A DNA stretch of 64,000 bases from Segatella copri (lineage in GTDB: Bacteria > Bacteroidota > Bacteroidia > Bacteroidales > Bacteroidaceae): contig NZ_CP156891.1 in NCBI RefSeq assembly GCF_019249795.2, positions 372,001 through 436,000 on the forward strand. Direction: 5' to 3'. Both the position numbers and the translations under genes were made by a program. Below are positions 41,709-51,855 of the stretch, piece after piece. Each line of letters begins with the position of its first letter. Position 1 is the stretch's first letter. The notes beneath the pieces are model-generated. The model searched no databases. It was not told where the DNA came from and worked only from the letters and a program-made list of their open reading frames with translations.

Positions 41709-43042
41709 GCAAATTCAGTTTAAATACACTTGGAAAACTGCTTGCAGATAAGAGCGGGCTGAGCCAGGTGGAAGCAGAACTCTTCATCCGGAAAATGTTT
41801 GATGTGTGCAACCAGGGACTCGATGCCGACAAGCAGGTGAAGATAAAATGGCTGGGCACCTTTAAGGTACAGGCCACGAAAGACCGTGAAAGCATCAATG
41901 TGAACACGGGCGAGCGCTTCACCATTGAAGGCAGAGACAAACTCACCTTCACGCCTGACAACATCCTGAAAGAAATCGTGAACAAGCCATTCGCCCAATT
42001 TGAAACGGTGGTGGTAAATGACGGCGTAGATTTCGATGAAATAGATGAGAAGTTTGGAGAAGAACAGACAGAAGATGCTCCTGAACAAGTAATCGATTTT
42101 CTGGACGAAGAAAAAACTGCAACTCCAAATCCGGAGGTTGTCGTAATTGAATCTGAAAAGGAAAAGGAAAAAGAAGACGAACTGGCAAAGCAAATTGCTA
42201 TTGAACAAGCTAAACTGGAAAGATTAAAACAAGCCCAACTGGAGCAGGAAAGAATACAGAAAGAAAAGCAAGAGCAGGAAAGACTGGAGCAGGAAAGACT
42301 GGAGCAAGAGAAGCTTGAATTAGCCCAGCAACAGCAAGCCCTGAAAGCAGTTGTTGAACCAGCAGTACCTGCATCAGATGAATCTGAAGAAGAAGAGGAG
42401 GAAGAAGAAGAAGAATCTTCCAATTCTCATCATATTGTTATTCCTCGCTATCTGGTCGTTGCAGTCTGTCTCATCGTAGTAGCTTTGATTGGCGGAATGG
42501 GATGGTTTGCCTTCAACTATGGTCAGATGACTGCCCAGCGCGATCATCTAGCCATGCAGCTAAACCAGTATCATCAGGCTCCAGCCAAGAAAGTCCCAGC
42601 CAAACCAGCTGCCGCCCCACTCTCTCAGGAACAGAAACTCCGCCAGAAAGCGATGGAAGACAGCATCCGTATGGCTAAAACTGCAGAAGCAGTAAAACTG
42701 GCTGAAAATTCGGATGAGGAAAGTGCTAACGCAGAAAAGGCTAAGCAGGCTGAAGCAAAGGCTAAGGCAGAAGCTAAAGATAAAGCCGAAGAAAAGGCTG
42801 CTTCGAAAATAGCATCATCCCAGTATGATAAGGACGCTCGCGTACGCACGGGAGCTTACCGAATCATAGGAGTTGCCCAGACCGTTACGGTTGGCGCCGG
42901 TCAGACCCTCGAACAGATTAGTACCCGCTATTTAGGTTCCGGCATGGAATGCTACGTAGAAGCCCTGAATGGTACAAGCACCGTAAAAGCCGGACAGAAA
43001 ATCAAGATTCCGAAACTGGAATTGAAAAAGAAAAAGAAGTAA
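41705..43042 (+). CDS. HU-domain, single-TM, LysM protein
   Basis: A 445-aa protein. Residues 1-95 form an HU-like domain (LADKSGLSQVEAELFIRKMF, VKIKWLGTFKVQATKDRESI). A charged coiled-coil part rich in Glu, Gln and Lys fills 130-235, with eleven consecutive acidic residues before the membrane helix (about 247-270, LVVAVCLIVVALIGG). The outer part has an Ala/Lys-rich helix and a C-terminal LysM domain (VTVGAGQTLEQISTRYLGSG). It could tie the nucleoid to the cell wall. Partner of the HU protein before it. Confidence 0.85.
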   Translation: MSKFSLNTLGKLLADKSGLSQVEAELFIRKMFDVCNQGLDADKQVKIKWLGTFKVQATKDRESINVNTGERFTIEGRDKLTFTPDNILKEIVNKPFAQFETVVVNDGVDFDEIDEKFGEEQTEDAPEQVIDFLDEEKTATPNPEVVVIESEKEKEKEDELAKQIAIEQAKLERLKQAQLEQERIQKEKQEQERLEQERLEQEKLELAQQQQALKAVVEPAVPASDESEEEEEEEEEESSNSHHIVIPRYLVVAVCLIVVALIGGMGWFAFNYGQMTAQRDHLAMQLNQYHQAPAKKVPAKPAAAPLSQEQKLRQKAMEDSIRMAKTAEAVKLAENSDEESANAEKAKQAEAKAKAEAKDKAEEKAASKIASSQYDKDARVRTGAYRIIGVAQTVTVGAGQTLEQISTRYLGSGMECYVEALNGTSTVKAGQKIKIPKLELKKKKK

Positions 43043-43061
43043 AGTACTGAACAAACAAAAA

Positions 43062-43103
43062 TCGCCCTGTAAGAGCAAATATAATTTTGCACTTACAGGG
43101 CGA
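43062..43103. terminator. Bidirectional terminator, GCCCTG family
   Basis: TCGCCCTGTAAG pairs with CTTACAGGGCGA; it lies between two converging genes. Confidence 0.8.
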
Positions 43104-43121
43104 CATTGTTTTATGTTAACA

Positions 43122-44246
43122 TTACTTGCCCAACACTTCATCAAGCAATGTGTAGAAAGCAGGATCCTCACCAACAATAGTCTTGATAATCTTACCGTTA
43201 GCATCAATCACAATCTTTGTAGGGAAACCCTGAACAGCATAGTCGCTGAGAACCTTGCTGTCCTTCGGATTGTAAACATGAATCCATGGCAACTGGTGCT
43301 TCTCAACAGCAGCCTTCCACTTAGCCTCTGTATCATTACAATCTACACCAAGAATTTCAAACTTACCCTTGTACTTCTCGTAATACTCCTTCATCTTAGG
43401 CATTCCCTTGATGCACCATCCGCACCATGAACCCCAGAAATCGAGTACGACAATCTTGCCGCGAAGGCTGGAAAGCTTAAAATCATTTCCCTTAATATCC
43501 TTCAGCGTAAAGTCAGGAGCCTCAACACCGGCAGCCTGCACCTTCTTAGCCTTCTCCTCAGCCTCAGCACGTTTCTTAGCCATATCAATCATTGGCTGGT
43601 AGAAAGCCTTCATTCTGCCGTTCTTCACATTCTCAGAGAGCAAGCCCAGCAGTTTCTCCATCTTGCTGACATCATCAAACTGCTCGAAGATAGTAGCACA
43701 AGACTCATAATCAGGATGCTGTTTTACGAAATTGAAAATCTTATCGTCCTTTGCCTTTTGCAGGGCAGGAGCCTTCTGCTCATACTCTGCCATGATGGTC
43801 TGCTGGGTCTCACCATTCTTGATTCTCTGGTTCAGGGAAGCTTCGTAATCTCTCAACTCCTTATTAGCATTCTCCAGCAGAACATCTACTTCATGATACT
43901 GCTGATAGAACTTAGAACCCGAAATATCGAAGCGGGTCTTTGCATCGCCCTTAACTTCAGCCTTCTCGCCAGGAACACAAGGCAGGTTGAACATAAACTG
44001 ACCTGCACCACGATAAGCTTCAGGTGAGAGGAAAACGTATCCGGCTGCCTTATCAAGGTTTGCAGAATAGGTAAACTTGCCATTCTTCACCAAAACCGTA
44101 TCCATCTTAACATTTCTGCCCTTGTAAACAAGTACAGAATCGGAATTGAAATTCTTCAAATCCACCTTCAACTGGAAGTTGCTCTTCTGAGCCATTGCAG
44201 CGGTTGATGCAAGCATCAGAGCCGCAGATAAAATCGCTGTTTTCAT
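43122..44246 (-). CDS. TlpA-like thiol-disulfide oxidoreductase with DUF4369
   Basis: A 374-aa exported protein from the ATG reading MKTAILSAALMLASTAAMAQ (signal peptide). An N-terminal DUF4369-like beta domain (FQLKVDLKNFNSDSVLVYKG) is followed by helices and an AhpC/TSA thioredoxin domain from about 235 (GVEAPDFTLKDIKGNDFKLS) with redox motif WCGWC. It probably reduces disulfides in the periplasm. Longer frames upstream have no signal peptide and are rejected. Confidence 0.92.
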   Translation of the reverse strand: MKTAILSAALMLASTAAMAQKSNFQLKVDLKNFNSDSVLVYKGRNVKMDTVLVKNGKFTYSANLDKAAGYVFLSPEAYRGAGQFMFNLPCVPGEKAEVKGDAKTRFDISGSKFYQQYHEVDVLLENANKELRDYEASLNQRIKNGETQQTIMAEYEQKAPALQKAKDDKIFNFVKQHPDYESCATIFEQFDDVSKMEKLLGLLSENVKNGRMKAFYQPMIDMAKKRAEAEEKAKKVQAAGVEAPDFTLKDIKGNDFKLSSLRGKIVVLDFWGSWCGWCIKGMPKMKEYYEKYKGKFEILGVDCNDTEAKWKAAVEKHQLPWIHVYNPKDSKVLSDYAVQGFPTKIVIDANGKIIKTIVGEDPAFYTLLDEVLGK

Positions 44247-44322
44247 TTTTCTTTTATTATATTTATTCTGATTACACCTTATTATATATAGGGAACGAAG
44301 AACGCCTGGTTCGTCGTCATCC

Positions 44323-44976
44323 TTATTCTTCATACTCGGTAGTATCCTCAATACCCGCCTCGGCCAAAGCCTCCTTGCGCTCAACGCAGGTTCCGCATTT
44401 GCCACAATGCTTCTCACCGCCCTTATAGCAGCTCCAGGTTTCAGCATAGTCAATGCCCAACTTCTTGCCTATCTCCGCAATCTGCCCTTTGGTAATATTC
44501 GTATAAGGAGCCACCACGCGCACATCAACGAACGTTCCTGCTTCAGCAGCCTCATCTATCGCCTTGATAAACTCCGGACGACAGTCTGGGTAAATCGTAT
44601 GATCGCCACCATGGTTAGCGATGAAAACTTTCTTCAGATTATTACTCTCAGCAATGCCGATGGCAATGCTCAACATGATTCCATTACGGAAAGGAACCAC
44701 CGTACTCTTCATATTATCATCAGCATAATGACCCTCAGGAATTGCATCGGCACCTTCAAGAAGAGAACTCTTGAAATACTGATGCATGAAACCCAAATCT
44801 ATCGTAATATGCTTGATTCCCAAACGCTCACAATGCATCTTGGCGAAAGGAATTTCACGCTCGTTATGATTACTTCCATAGTTAAAACTAATGCCGAGCG
44901 CAATCTCGTCTTTCTTATCGTAGAGCAGCGTGATGCTATCCATGCCACCGCTCACAATGATTACTGAATCCTTCAT
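44323..44976 (-). CDS. queC: 7-cyano-7-deazaguanine synthase QueC
   Basis: A 217-aa ATP-dependent ligase that makes preQ0 from carboxydeazaguanine for queuosine. The PP-loop SGGMDSITLL is at residues 9-18 and the zinc site is CYKGGEKHCGKCGTC near the end. It follows radA after 51 bases and is probably on the same transcript. No queuosine-type riboswitch is visible before it. Confidence 0.96.
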   Translation of the reverse strand: MKDSVIIVSGGMDSITLLYDKKDEIALGISFNYGSNHNEREIPFAKMHCERLGIKHITIDLGFMHQYFKSSLLEGADAIPEGHYADDNMKSTVVPFRNGIMLSIAIGIAESNNLKKVFIANHGGDHTIYPDCRPEFIKAIDEAAEAGTFVDVRVVAPYTNITKGQIAEIGKKLGIDYAETWSCYKGGEKHCGKCGTCVERKEALAEAGIEDTTEYEE

Positions 44977-44980
44977 TTTA

Positions 44981-45009
44981 CTTTGAATTTTGAAATTTGA
45001 AATTTGAAC
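44981..45009. repeat. Short TTTGAAAT tandem repeat between radA and queC
   Basis: Four near copies of TTTGAA(A/T)T in the 51-base gap. Similar simple repeats occur at 27268-27300 (TCAACAT), 51815-51850 (GTTCAA) and 58025-58060 (AGTTGACAGTT). Confidence 0.6.
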
Positions 45010-45027
45010 TGTTTGATTACTTTTACT

Positions 45028-46512
45028 TCACCCGAACAGGCAGCGGAATGCTTCTTCCACCTTCCTTACGGGATGAATTTCTATCTTATATTTCTTATGG
45101 TCGAAACCATGATTGTTGTACTTCGGAATGATGATGTGCTGGAATCCCAGTTTCTCGGCCTCAGCAATACGCTGCTCGATACGGCTCACCGGACGAACCT
45201 CACCGCTCAGACCTACCTCGCCTGCCATACACCAACCTTGCTCGATAGGCGTGTCAACATTGCTGCTCAATACGGCTGCCAACACACTCAAGTCCATGGC
45301 AGGATCGGTTACTCTCAATCCACCGGCAATATTCAGGAACACGTCCTTCTGCATCAGCTTGAACCCCACACGTTTCTCTAGAACCGCCAGGAGCATGTTC
45401 AAACGGCGCTGGTCAAACCCCGTTGCCGAACGCTGCGGAGTTCCATAGGCAGCTGTTGAAACCAAAGCCTGCGTCTCCACCAGAAACGGACGGACACCCT
45501 CGATGGCTGCGCTGATGGCAACACCCGAAAGCCCATCATGATCTTCAGTAAGCAGCAACTCTGAAGGATTGCTCACCTGTCGGAGTCCGCCTTGCATCAT
45601 CTCATAGATTCCCAACTCAGAAGTACTTCCGAATCGGTTTTTGATGCTTCTCAAGATGCGGTACATGTAATGCTGGTCGCCCTCAAACTGAATCACCGTA
45701 TCTACGATGTGCTCCAGAATCTTTGGTCCGGCAAGCGTTCCCTCCTTATTAATATGTCCTATCAGAATAACCGGAATGCCACTCGTCTTGGCAAATCGGA
45801 GCAGGGAGGCTGCACACTCGCGAACTTGGGAAACAGAACCCGGCGAACTGTCTACTTCTTCCGTAGCAATAGTTTGGATAGAATCTATAACTATCAGCTG
45901 TGGAGCCACTTCCTGAATATGACTGAAGATTTTCTCCAACTGCGTTTCACAGAGAACCGTAATATGATCAAAGGCTCCTTCTGATGAAAGAGAAGCCGTT
46001 TTCAGAATGTCCGCAGAAGAACCCTCTCTGAGCATCGCCTGTCCTTTAGCCAACCGGTCGGCACGGAGTTTAATCTGATGGGCACTCTCCTCTCCGCTCA
46101 CATACAGGATGCGGCGGTCAGTCATGTTCAGAATAGTCTGCAAGGTGAGCGTACTCTTACCGATTCCCGGTTCACCGCCCAGGAGCGTAATGCTGCCAGG
46201 AACCATTCCGCCACCCAGCACACGGTTCAGCTCCTCGTCCTTCATATCGATGCGCGGTTCATCAATCGCAGAAATATCGCGAAGCTTCATCGGCGCAGCG
46301 TCATGCTCGCTGTGCTGCCCACCAAACATCGTGGCAACTCCACCATGACGCATGGTCATTCCGGCATTCTTCGCAGCCTGCGATCCGGAATCAGCAGCAA
46401 TACGAATTTCCTTAAATGTATTCCATTGTCCGCAGCTAGGACATTTGCCCATCCATTTGGCACTTTCCTGTCCGCAATTGCTGCACACAAAAGCAATCTT
46501 ATCTTTCGCCAT
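45028..46512 (-). CDS. radA: DNA repair protein RadA
   Basis: A 494-aa RecA-like ATPase that promotes branch migration in recombinational repair. The zinc finger is CSNCGQESAKWMGKCPSCGQ, Walker A is GGEPGIGKST, the RadA motif is KNRFGSTSELG, and a Lon-like C-terminal domain ends the protein. It is about 35 residues longer than usual because of a Gly/Ala/His-rich insert after the zinc finger (residues 38-75). First gene of a radA-queC unit. Confidence 0.96.
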   Translation of the reverse strand: MAKDKIAFVCSNCGQESAKWMGKCPSCGQWNTFKEIRIAADSGSQAAKNAGMTMRHGGVATMFGGQHSEHDAAPMKLRDISAIDEPRIDMKDEELNRVLGGGMVPGSITLLGGEPGIGKSTLTLQTILNMTDRRILYVSGEESAHQIKLRADRLAKGQAMLREGSSADILKTASLSSEGAFDHITVLCETQLEKIFSHIQEVAPQLIVIDSIQTIATEEVDSSPGSVSQVRECAASLLRFAKTSGIPVILIGHINKEGTLAGPKILEHIVDTVIQFEGDQHYMYRILRSIKNRFGSTSELGIYEMMQGGLRQVSNPSELLLTEDHDGLSGVAISAAIEGVRPFLVETQALVSTAAYGTPQRSATGFDQRRLNMLLAVLEKRVGFKLMQKDVFLNIAGGLRVTDPAMDLSVLAAVLSSNVDTPIEQGWCMAGEVGLSGEVRPVSRIEQRIAEAEKLGFQHIIIPKYNNHGFDHKKYKIEIHPVRKVEEAFRCLFG

Positions 46513-46550
46513 TTTATCTCATTTATATGTAATAACGTTTTAACTGCGCA

Positions 46551-46558
46551 CAAAGGTA
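46551..46558 (-). promoter_or_regulatory. -7 box of the radA promoter
   Basis: TACCTTTG on the minus strand, 38 bases before the ATG. Confidence 0.65.
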
Positions 46559-46836
46559 CTATTTATTATCGAAAAATCCAAAAAAAAAGTAATTTGTTAA
46601 GAATATATTTCATTTCTCTCCATTTTGTTTAACAAATCAGGCAGAAGGAAGCGCAAAACACGAATTTTGCAAACCCGATATAGCAAACAGACGATTTCAT
46701 CTACTAAAAATCATAAAAACCGCTACTATATTTTGCTGATTCAAATATAATTTGTATCTTTGCCTTCGGTTTTTGAAACCAGCAGAAAGGTTTAGAACAA
46801 TAAATTAGTACATAAACTAAATAAAATTTAGGTAAA
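46559..46836. other. Intergenic region between the divergent radA and pgk genes
   Basis: It is AT-rich, holds the two promoters and an untranslated pgk leader of about 70 bases with a CGGTTTTTGAAACC hairpin near 46769-46781. No gene is seen. Confidence 0.5.
46731..46762 (+). promoter_or_regulatory. Promoter of pgk
   Basis: TTTG near 46732 and TATCTTTG at 46755-46762, about 19-20 bases apart. Confidence 0.7.
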
Positions 46837-48084
46837 ATGAAAATTGAAGATTTTAACTTTGCCGGTCACAAGGCAATCGTGCGCGTTGACTTCAACGTGC
46901 CATTGGATGAAAATGGTAATGTAACAGACGACACTCGTATCCGCGGTGCCCTTCCTACATTGAAGAAGGTACTTGCAGACGGCGGTGCGCTCATCATGAT
47001 GAGCCACATGGGTAAGCCAAAGGGCAAGGTTAAACCAGAGCTTTCTCTCTCTCAGATTGTTAAGAACGTATCAGACGCTCTCGGCGTAGACGTTAAGTTC
47101 GCTAAGGACTGCGGTAACGCTGATGCTGAGGCAGCTGCCTTGAAGCCAGGTGAGGCTCTCTTGCTCGAGAACCTCCGCTTCTATCCTGAAGAGGAAGGCA
47201 AGCCAGTTGGCGTTGAGAAGGGTACTCCAGAATTCGATGCTGCTAAGGCTGAGATGAAGGAGCGTCAGAAGAAGTTCGCTGCCAAGTTGGCTTCTTACGC
47301 TGACGTATATGTAATGGACGCATTCGGTACAGCTCACCGCAAGCACGCTTCTACAGCTGTCATCGCTGATTCTTTCGACAAGGATCACAAGATGCTCGGC
47401 TTCTTGATGGAGAAGGAAGTTAAGGCTGTTGACGCAGTTCTCGGCAACATCAAGCGCCCATTCACAGCTATCATGGGTGGTTCTAAGGTTTCTACTAAGA
47501 TCGGTATCATTGAGAACCTGTTGACTAAGGTTGACAACCTGATTCTCTGCGGTGGTATGACTTATACATTCTCTAAGGCTCTCGGTGGCAAGATTGGTAT
47601 GTCTATCTGCGAGGATGACAAGCTCGACGTTGCTCTCGACGTAATCAAGAAGGCTAAGGAGAACGGTGTAAACCTCGTACTCGGCACAGACTCTATCTGC
47701 GGTGACGACTTCAAGAACGACTGCAACACTCAGGTTTGCCCATCTAACAACATTCCTGACGGTTGGGAGGGTATGGACGCAGGTCCTGAGACTCGCAAGG
47801 CTTTCGCAGCTGCCATCAAGGGTGCCAAGACTATCCTCTGGAACGGTCCTGCAGGCGTATTCGAGTTCGACAACTTCGCTGGTGGTTCTAAGGCTATCGC
47901 TGAGGCAATCGCTGAGGCTACTAAGGAAGGTGCATTCTCACTCATCGGTGGTGGTGACTCTGTAGCTTGTATCAACAAGTTCGGTTTGGCTGATCAGGTA
48001 TCTTACATCTCTACAGGTGGTGGTGCACTCCTCGAGGCTATCGAGGGTAAGGTATTGCCAGGTGTAGCAGCTATCGAGAAGTAA
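46837..48084 (+). CDS. pgk: Phosphoglycerate kinase
   Basis: A 415-aa glycolytic enzyme that makes ATP from 1,3-bisphosphoglycerate. It has [45 protein letters not shown] and the C-terminal [13 protein letters not shown]. Codon use is strongly biased toward a few codons, as in highly expressed genes. It has its own promoter and terminator. Confidence 0.98.
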   Translation: MKIEDFNFAGHKAIVRVDFNVPLDENGNVTDDTRIRGALPTLKKVLADGGALIMMSHMGKPKGKVKPELSLSQIVKNVSDALGVDVKFAKDCGNADAEAAALKPGEALLLENLRFYPEEEGKPVGVEKGTPEFDAAKAEMKERQKKFAAKLASYADVYVMDAFGTAHRKHASTAVIADSFDKDHKMLGFLMEKEVKAVDAVLGNIKRPFTAIMGGSKVSTKIGIIENLLTKVDNLILCGGMTYTFSKALGGKIGMSICEDDKLDVALDVIKKAKENGVNLVLGTDSICGDDFKNDCNTQVCPSNNIPDGWEGMDAGPETRKAFAAAIKGAKTILWNGPAGVFEFDNFAGGSKAIAEAIAEATKEGAFSLIGGGDSVACINKFGLADQVSYISTGGGALLEAIEGKVLPGVAAIEK

Positions 48085-48145
48085 TCTCATGTCAAAAAGA
48101 AAAACATTTGCAAAAAGGGCTTGATTTTTTACAAGAAAAAATAGG

Positions 48146-48179
48146 TTGGAGGGCATCCTATGTGATGTCCTCCAATTTT
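48146..48179 (+). terminator. Terminator of pgk
   Basis: TTGGAGGGCATC and GATGTCCTCCAA form a 12-bp stem with one wobble, followed by TTTTC. Confidence 0.7.
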
Positions 48180-48325
48180 CAGTTTTAATTGAATCCCTAA
48201 TAATCTACAGATTCTCTCTATAAACAGAACTGTATCTTTCATTTAAAACAAGCAACAGAAAACATAAATTCTAAAATAATTTGGTAAACTACAGGAATAT
48301 AATTTTCTGATTTTAAAACGAATAC

Positions 48326-50020
48326 ATGGATTGGATTGTTAATCTCTTCACCAATACCGAGTCGGTGGCTCACATCGCCCTACTCTACGCTATCGTGATA
48401 GCTATTGGTGTTTACCTCGGAAAGATAAAGATTGGCGGCATTTCATTAGGTGTCACCTTTGTTCTCTTCGCAGGTATTTTGGCTGGCCACGTTGGCTTCA
48501 CCGGTCCAAAGGAAATTCTCACATTCGTGCAAGACTTCGGCTTGATCCTCTTCGTCTTCATGATTGGTCTCCAGGTAGGACCTGGCTTCTTCGAGAGTTT
48601 CAAGAAAGGTGGTGTTACACTCAACATGCTTTCGGCTAGCGCTATTCTGCTCAACATCCTCGTGATGTTTGGTTGCTATTATCTCTTCTTTGATACGAGC
48701 AACCCTAACAACCTGCCTATGATGGTAGGTACTCTCTATGGTGCGGTTACTAATACTCCGGGTCTTGGTGCTGCCAACGAGGCTTTGCTCAGCGTCTTCC
48801 CTAATGGTGCTCCAAGTATTGCCAATGGTTATGCATGTGCTTATCCTCTTGGTGTAGTGGGCATTATCGGTGCTACTATCCTTATCAAGTACATCTGTAA
48901 GATTAATACAGCTGATGAGGAAGAACAGCTTAACGAAGAAGATGCCGCCAACCCACACGCTAAGGCCCATAACATGCACTTGCGCGTGGAAAATGCTTAT
49001 ATTACAGGCAGAACGCTGAGAGAAGTTTCAGAGTTCTTGAACCGTGACATTGTATGTTCACGACTGCTCCACAATGGCGAGGTGAGCATTCCTAACAGCA
49101 AGACTAAGTTTGAGGTTGGAGACGAATTGCTCGTTGTATGTGCAGAGGCTGATGCAGAAGCCATCAAGGCTTTTATCGGACCAGAGGTTGAAGCTGAATG
49201 GGACCGCGAGAAGGATGAAGTACAGCATTTTGTTTCTCGCCGTATCGTCGTTACCCGTCCGGAAATGAACGGTAAGACCTTGGGTAAGATGCACTTCTCC
49301 AGCGTATACGGCGTTAACGTAACCCGTATTTCCCGTCAGGGAATGGACATCTTTGCAGGCAGAAACCACCACTTCCACGTAGGTGATAAGATCTTGGTTG
49401 TAGGTCCTGAAGAGAATGTGAACCGTGTGGCTGAAATTATGGGCAACTCTGTAAAGCGCCTCGATGCGCCTAACATTGCCACTATCTTCGTAGGCATTAT
49501 GGTAGGTATTATCTTCGGTTCTCTCCCATTTGCCATTCCGGGAATGCCGGTGCCTTTGAAGTTGGGTATTGCCGGAGGTCCGCTTATCATCGCCATCCTC
49601 ATCGGCCGTTTCGGCTATCGCATGAAGCTGGTAACTTATACGACGACTTCGGCTAATATGATGCTGCGAGAAATAGGACTTGTACTCTTCCTGGCGAGTG
49701 TGGGAATCAAGGCTGGAGCCGGATTCTGGGACACAGTAGTACAGGGTGACGGTTTGAAATATGTGGGATGCGGTTTCCTCATCACCGTTATTCCTATCCT
49801 CATCATCGGTACGATTGCCCGCCTGAAGTTTAAGTTCAACTACTTCACCATCATGGGTATGCTCGCCGGTACTTACACAGACCCTCCTGCATTGGCTTAT
49901 GCAAATGCTTCTTGCTCAAAGGAGGCTCCAGCTGTAGGATACTCTACGGTTTATCCATTGAGCATGTTCCTCCGTATCTTTACAGCCCAGATAGTGGTGC
50001 TGTTCTTCTGCGGAGCGTAA
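48326..50020 (+). CDS. AspT/YidE-type transporter with RCK_C domains
   Basis: A 564-aa membrane protein of the aspartate-alanine exchanger family. Two homologous membrane halves (residues 10-190 and 385-560) flank two TrkA_C/RCK_C domains ([40 protein letters not shown]). The phrase [15 protein letters not shown] near residue 140 and [13 protein letters not shown] near 520 are the duplicated family signatures. The substrate is unknown; family members exchange amino acids such as aspartate. Confidence 0.92.
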   Translation: MDWIVNLFTNTESVAHIALLYAIVIAIGVYLGKIKIGGISLGVTFVLFAGILAGHVGFTGPKEILTFVQDFGLILFVFMIGLQVGPGFFESFKKGGVTLNMLSASAILLNILVMFGCYYLFFDTSNPNNLPMMVGTLYGAVTNTPGLGAANEALLSVFPNGAPSIANGYACAYPLGVVGIIGATILIKYICKINTADEEEQLNEEDAANPHAKAHNMHLRVENAYITGRTLREVSEFLNRDIVCSRLLHNGEVSIPNSKTKFEVGDELLVVCAEADAEAIKAFIGPEVEAEWDREKDEVQHFVSRRIVVTRPEMNGKTLGKMHFSSVYGVNVTRISRQGMDIFAGRNHHFHVGDKILVVGPEENVNRVAEIMGNSVKRLDAPNIATIFVGIMVGIIFGSLPFAIPGMPVPLKLGIAGGPLIIAILIGRFGYRMKLVTYTTTSANMMLREIGLVLFLASVGIKAGAGFWDTVVQGDGLKYVGCGFLITVIPILIIGTIARLKFKFNYFTIMGMLAGTYTDPPALAYANASCSKEAPAVGYSTVYPLSMFLRIFTAQIVVLFFCGA

Positions 50021-50072
50021 GACTTACAAAAGTTAACAAAACAACTGAAAATAGTTATAAATTATAAAAGAG

Positions 50073-50105
50073 GTGCACAAAGATAAAAAATTGTGCACTT
50101 TTTTT
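50073..50105 (+). terminator. Terminator of the AspT/YidE-type gene
   Basis: GTGCACAA and TTGTGCAC form the stem, followed by seven T. Confidence 0.88.
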
Positions 50106-50128
50106 GTTGTCTTTTCAGAAATTCTTCG

Positions 50129-50136
50129 TACCTTTG
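50129..50136 (+). promoter_or_regulatory. -7 box of the decarboxylase pump genes
   Basis: TACCTTTG, about 108 bases before the oadG-like ATG. Confidence 0.6.
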
Positions 50137-50243
50137 AGCACAAGAAACAAACCTAATGAATCTTCTAGGAACAGCTATCGTTCCTATATGATGCAGATTT
50201 TTTCGAAAAATGAAACAATAACCCTATAAACGTTAGTAAGCGT

Positions 50244-51272
50244 ATGAAGAAATTGGGATTTCTGATAACCATACTAGTCATCACGTCCTTGCCCGCTTGG
50301 AGTCAAGGAGCCAAAAGTATCCGTATTACGGAGGTGATGACCGACAACCGTACCAATCTTGTAGATGAGTACGGGCAGCACAAACCATGGGTGGAATTGA
50401 GCAATTCCTCCTTTACCACGTATAATGTGCGTGGTATGTTCCTAACCACCGACCGAAGGGTTCTCGACAAGAAAATGTCGCCTGAAGCTCGTCGACAGTT
50501 GATGTGTCCATTGCCTAACAATGAACCACGAACCACACTGGGAGGCAAGAAGAGCATCGTTATCTTCGACAGCAGTTCCTGGTACCAGGATGGCAGGAAC
50601 GGACAACATTGGAAGGCAAAGAATTCTTTCAACTCGGGACCTTTTCATCTCAATCTTATTCTACAGGAAAAGATGCCCAACTGGATAGCACTCTATGACG
50701 GAAATGCCGTTGACCTGATTGACTCCGTAAGCGTGCCAGTGTTGGCTGCCGATGAGAGTTTTGAACTGAGTAAGGACCTCAAGACATGGGAGAAAGCCAT
50801 TGCCGGATCAGTAACTCCAGGCTATCTGCCTCAAAACACAGGTTTGAGTAAAGCCCAGCAATTGAAGAAAAGCGACCCATACGGAATAGGAATCGCCGTA
50901 CTGTCAATGGGAATCGTATTTGCCTGCCTTGCTCTCCTCTTCATCGTGTTCTGGGTTTTCGGAGCCTACATGAAACATAAACAGCGCATCGCCCGTGCTA
51001 CTGAGAAGCACGCCACCTTATTATATAAGACAGGAAAGAAGACCATCGAGGTTACTCAAGGCCTCAGTCATAAGACCAACGTGATTCTGAAAGATGGTTT
51101 AGAAACCAAGGGTATTGATAAGGAGATTTACATGGCAGTCATCTCCCTTGCACTACAGGAATATCTGGAAGATGTTCATGATGTAGAACCAGGCATTATC
51201 ACCATCAAGCCAAAACAGACCAGATGGAATGCTCCGAAATTCAACAACAACAATAACAACGTTAAAATATAA
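50244..51272 (+). CDS. OadG-like subunit with lamin-tail domain
   Basis: A 342-aa protein with a signal peptide (to WSQG), an exported lamin-tail-like domain (residues 25-190, IRITEVMTDNRTNLVDEYGQ), one membrane helix (about 213-236, IGIAVLSMGIVFACLALLFI) and an OadG-like cytoplasmic tail. OadG subunits anchor sodium-translocating decarboxylases. The large extracytoplasmic domain is added in the Bacteroidetes lineage. First of three genes with the biotin carrier and beta subunit. Confidence 0.85.
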   Translation: MKKLGFLITILVITSLPAWSQGAKSIRITEVMTDNRTNLVDEYGQHKPWVELSNSSFTTYNVRGMFLTTDRRVLDKKMSPEARRQLMCPLPNNEPRTTLGGKKSIVIFDSSSWYQDGRNGQHWKAKNSFNSGPFHLNLILQEKMPNWIALYDGNAVDLIDSVSVPVLAADESFELSKDLKTWEKAIAGSVTPGYLPQNTGLSKAQQLKKSDPYGIGIAVLSMGIVFACLALLFIVFWVFGAYMKHKQRIARATEKHATLLYKTGKKTIEVTQGLSHKTNVILKDGLETKGIDKEIYMAVISLALQEYLEDVHDVEPGIITIKPKQTRWNAPKFNNNNNNVKI

Positions 51273-51277
51273 AAACT

Positions 51278-51763
51278 ATGGCAAAGTACGAATATAAGGT
51301 TAAAGGCGTAGATTACGTCGTTGAAATACAGGATATTGAAGGCAATATCGCCAATGTAACCGTGAATGGAATTCCATTCGAAGTGGAAATGAAACAGCCG
51401 GTTAAGAGCAGTAAGCAGAAAGTAAAGTTAACTGATGGACAAAACAACATTTCTGCCAGCTCTGTTGCAAGCGCAGGTTCTGCTGCAGGTTCAAGTTCTG
51501 CTGCAAGTTCTGATTCTGCTTCATCAAGCAAACAGGCAACTCCTGCTGCAGGCAAACCAGTTGTTGCCCCTCTGCCTGGCACTATCAACGAAATCAAGGT
51601 GAAAGTCGGTGACAAGGTGAACACAGGCGATACTGTTGTCGTTCTCGAAGCCATGAAGATGCAGAACAGCATCGATGCAGAAACTTCGGGAACCATTACC
51701 AGCATCAACGTGAACGAGGGAGACGCAGTAATGGAAGGAGACACGCTTGTTACGATCGCGTAA
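51278..51763 (+). CDS. Biotin carboxyl carrier subunit
   Basis: A 161-aa carrier with a flexible Ala/Ser-rich linker (residues 62-92) and a C-terminal biotinyl domain; the biotinylated lysine is in EAMKMQN. It carries the carboxyl group from the transferase (alpha) subunit, which is not in this window, to the membrane beta subunit downstream. It starts 5 bases after the oadG-like stop. Confidence 0.94.
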   Translation: MAKYEYKVKGVDYVVEIQDIEGNIANVTVNGIPFEVEMKQPVKSSKQKVKLTDGQNNISASSVASAGSAAGSSSAASSDSASSSKQATPAAGKPVVAPLPGTINEIKVKVGDKVNTGDTVVVLEAMKMQNSIDAETSGTITSINVNEGDAVMEGDTLVTIA

Positions 51764-51855
51764 TAAGCTGTTTAGACAAAAAGCTAATGATTACTCTCCA
51801 ATCAAAAGACTAATCATAAAGTTCAATGTTCAACTTTCAAAGTTCAAAGTAAATT

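Noticed and set aside
44977..45027. Queuosine-type riboswitch before queC
   Set aside because: The 51-base gap contains only a simple TTTGAAAT repeat and no room for a structured aptamer.
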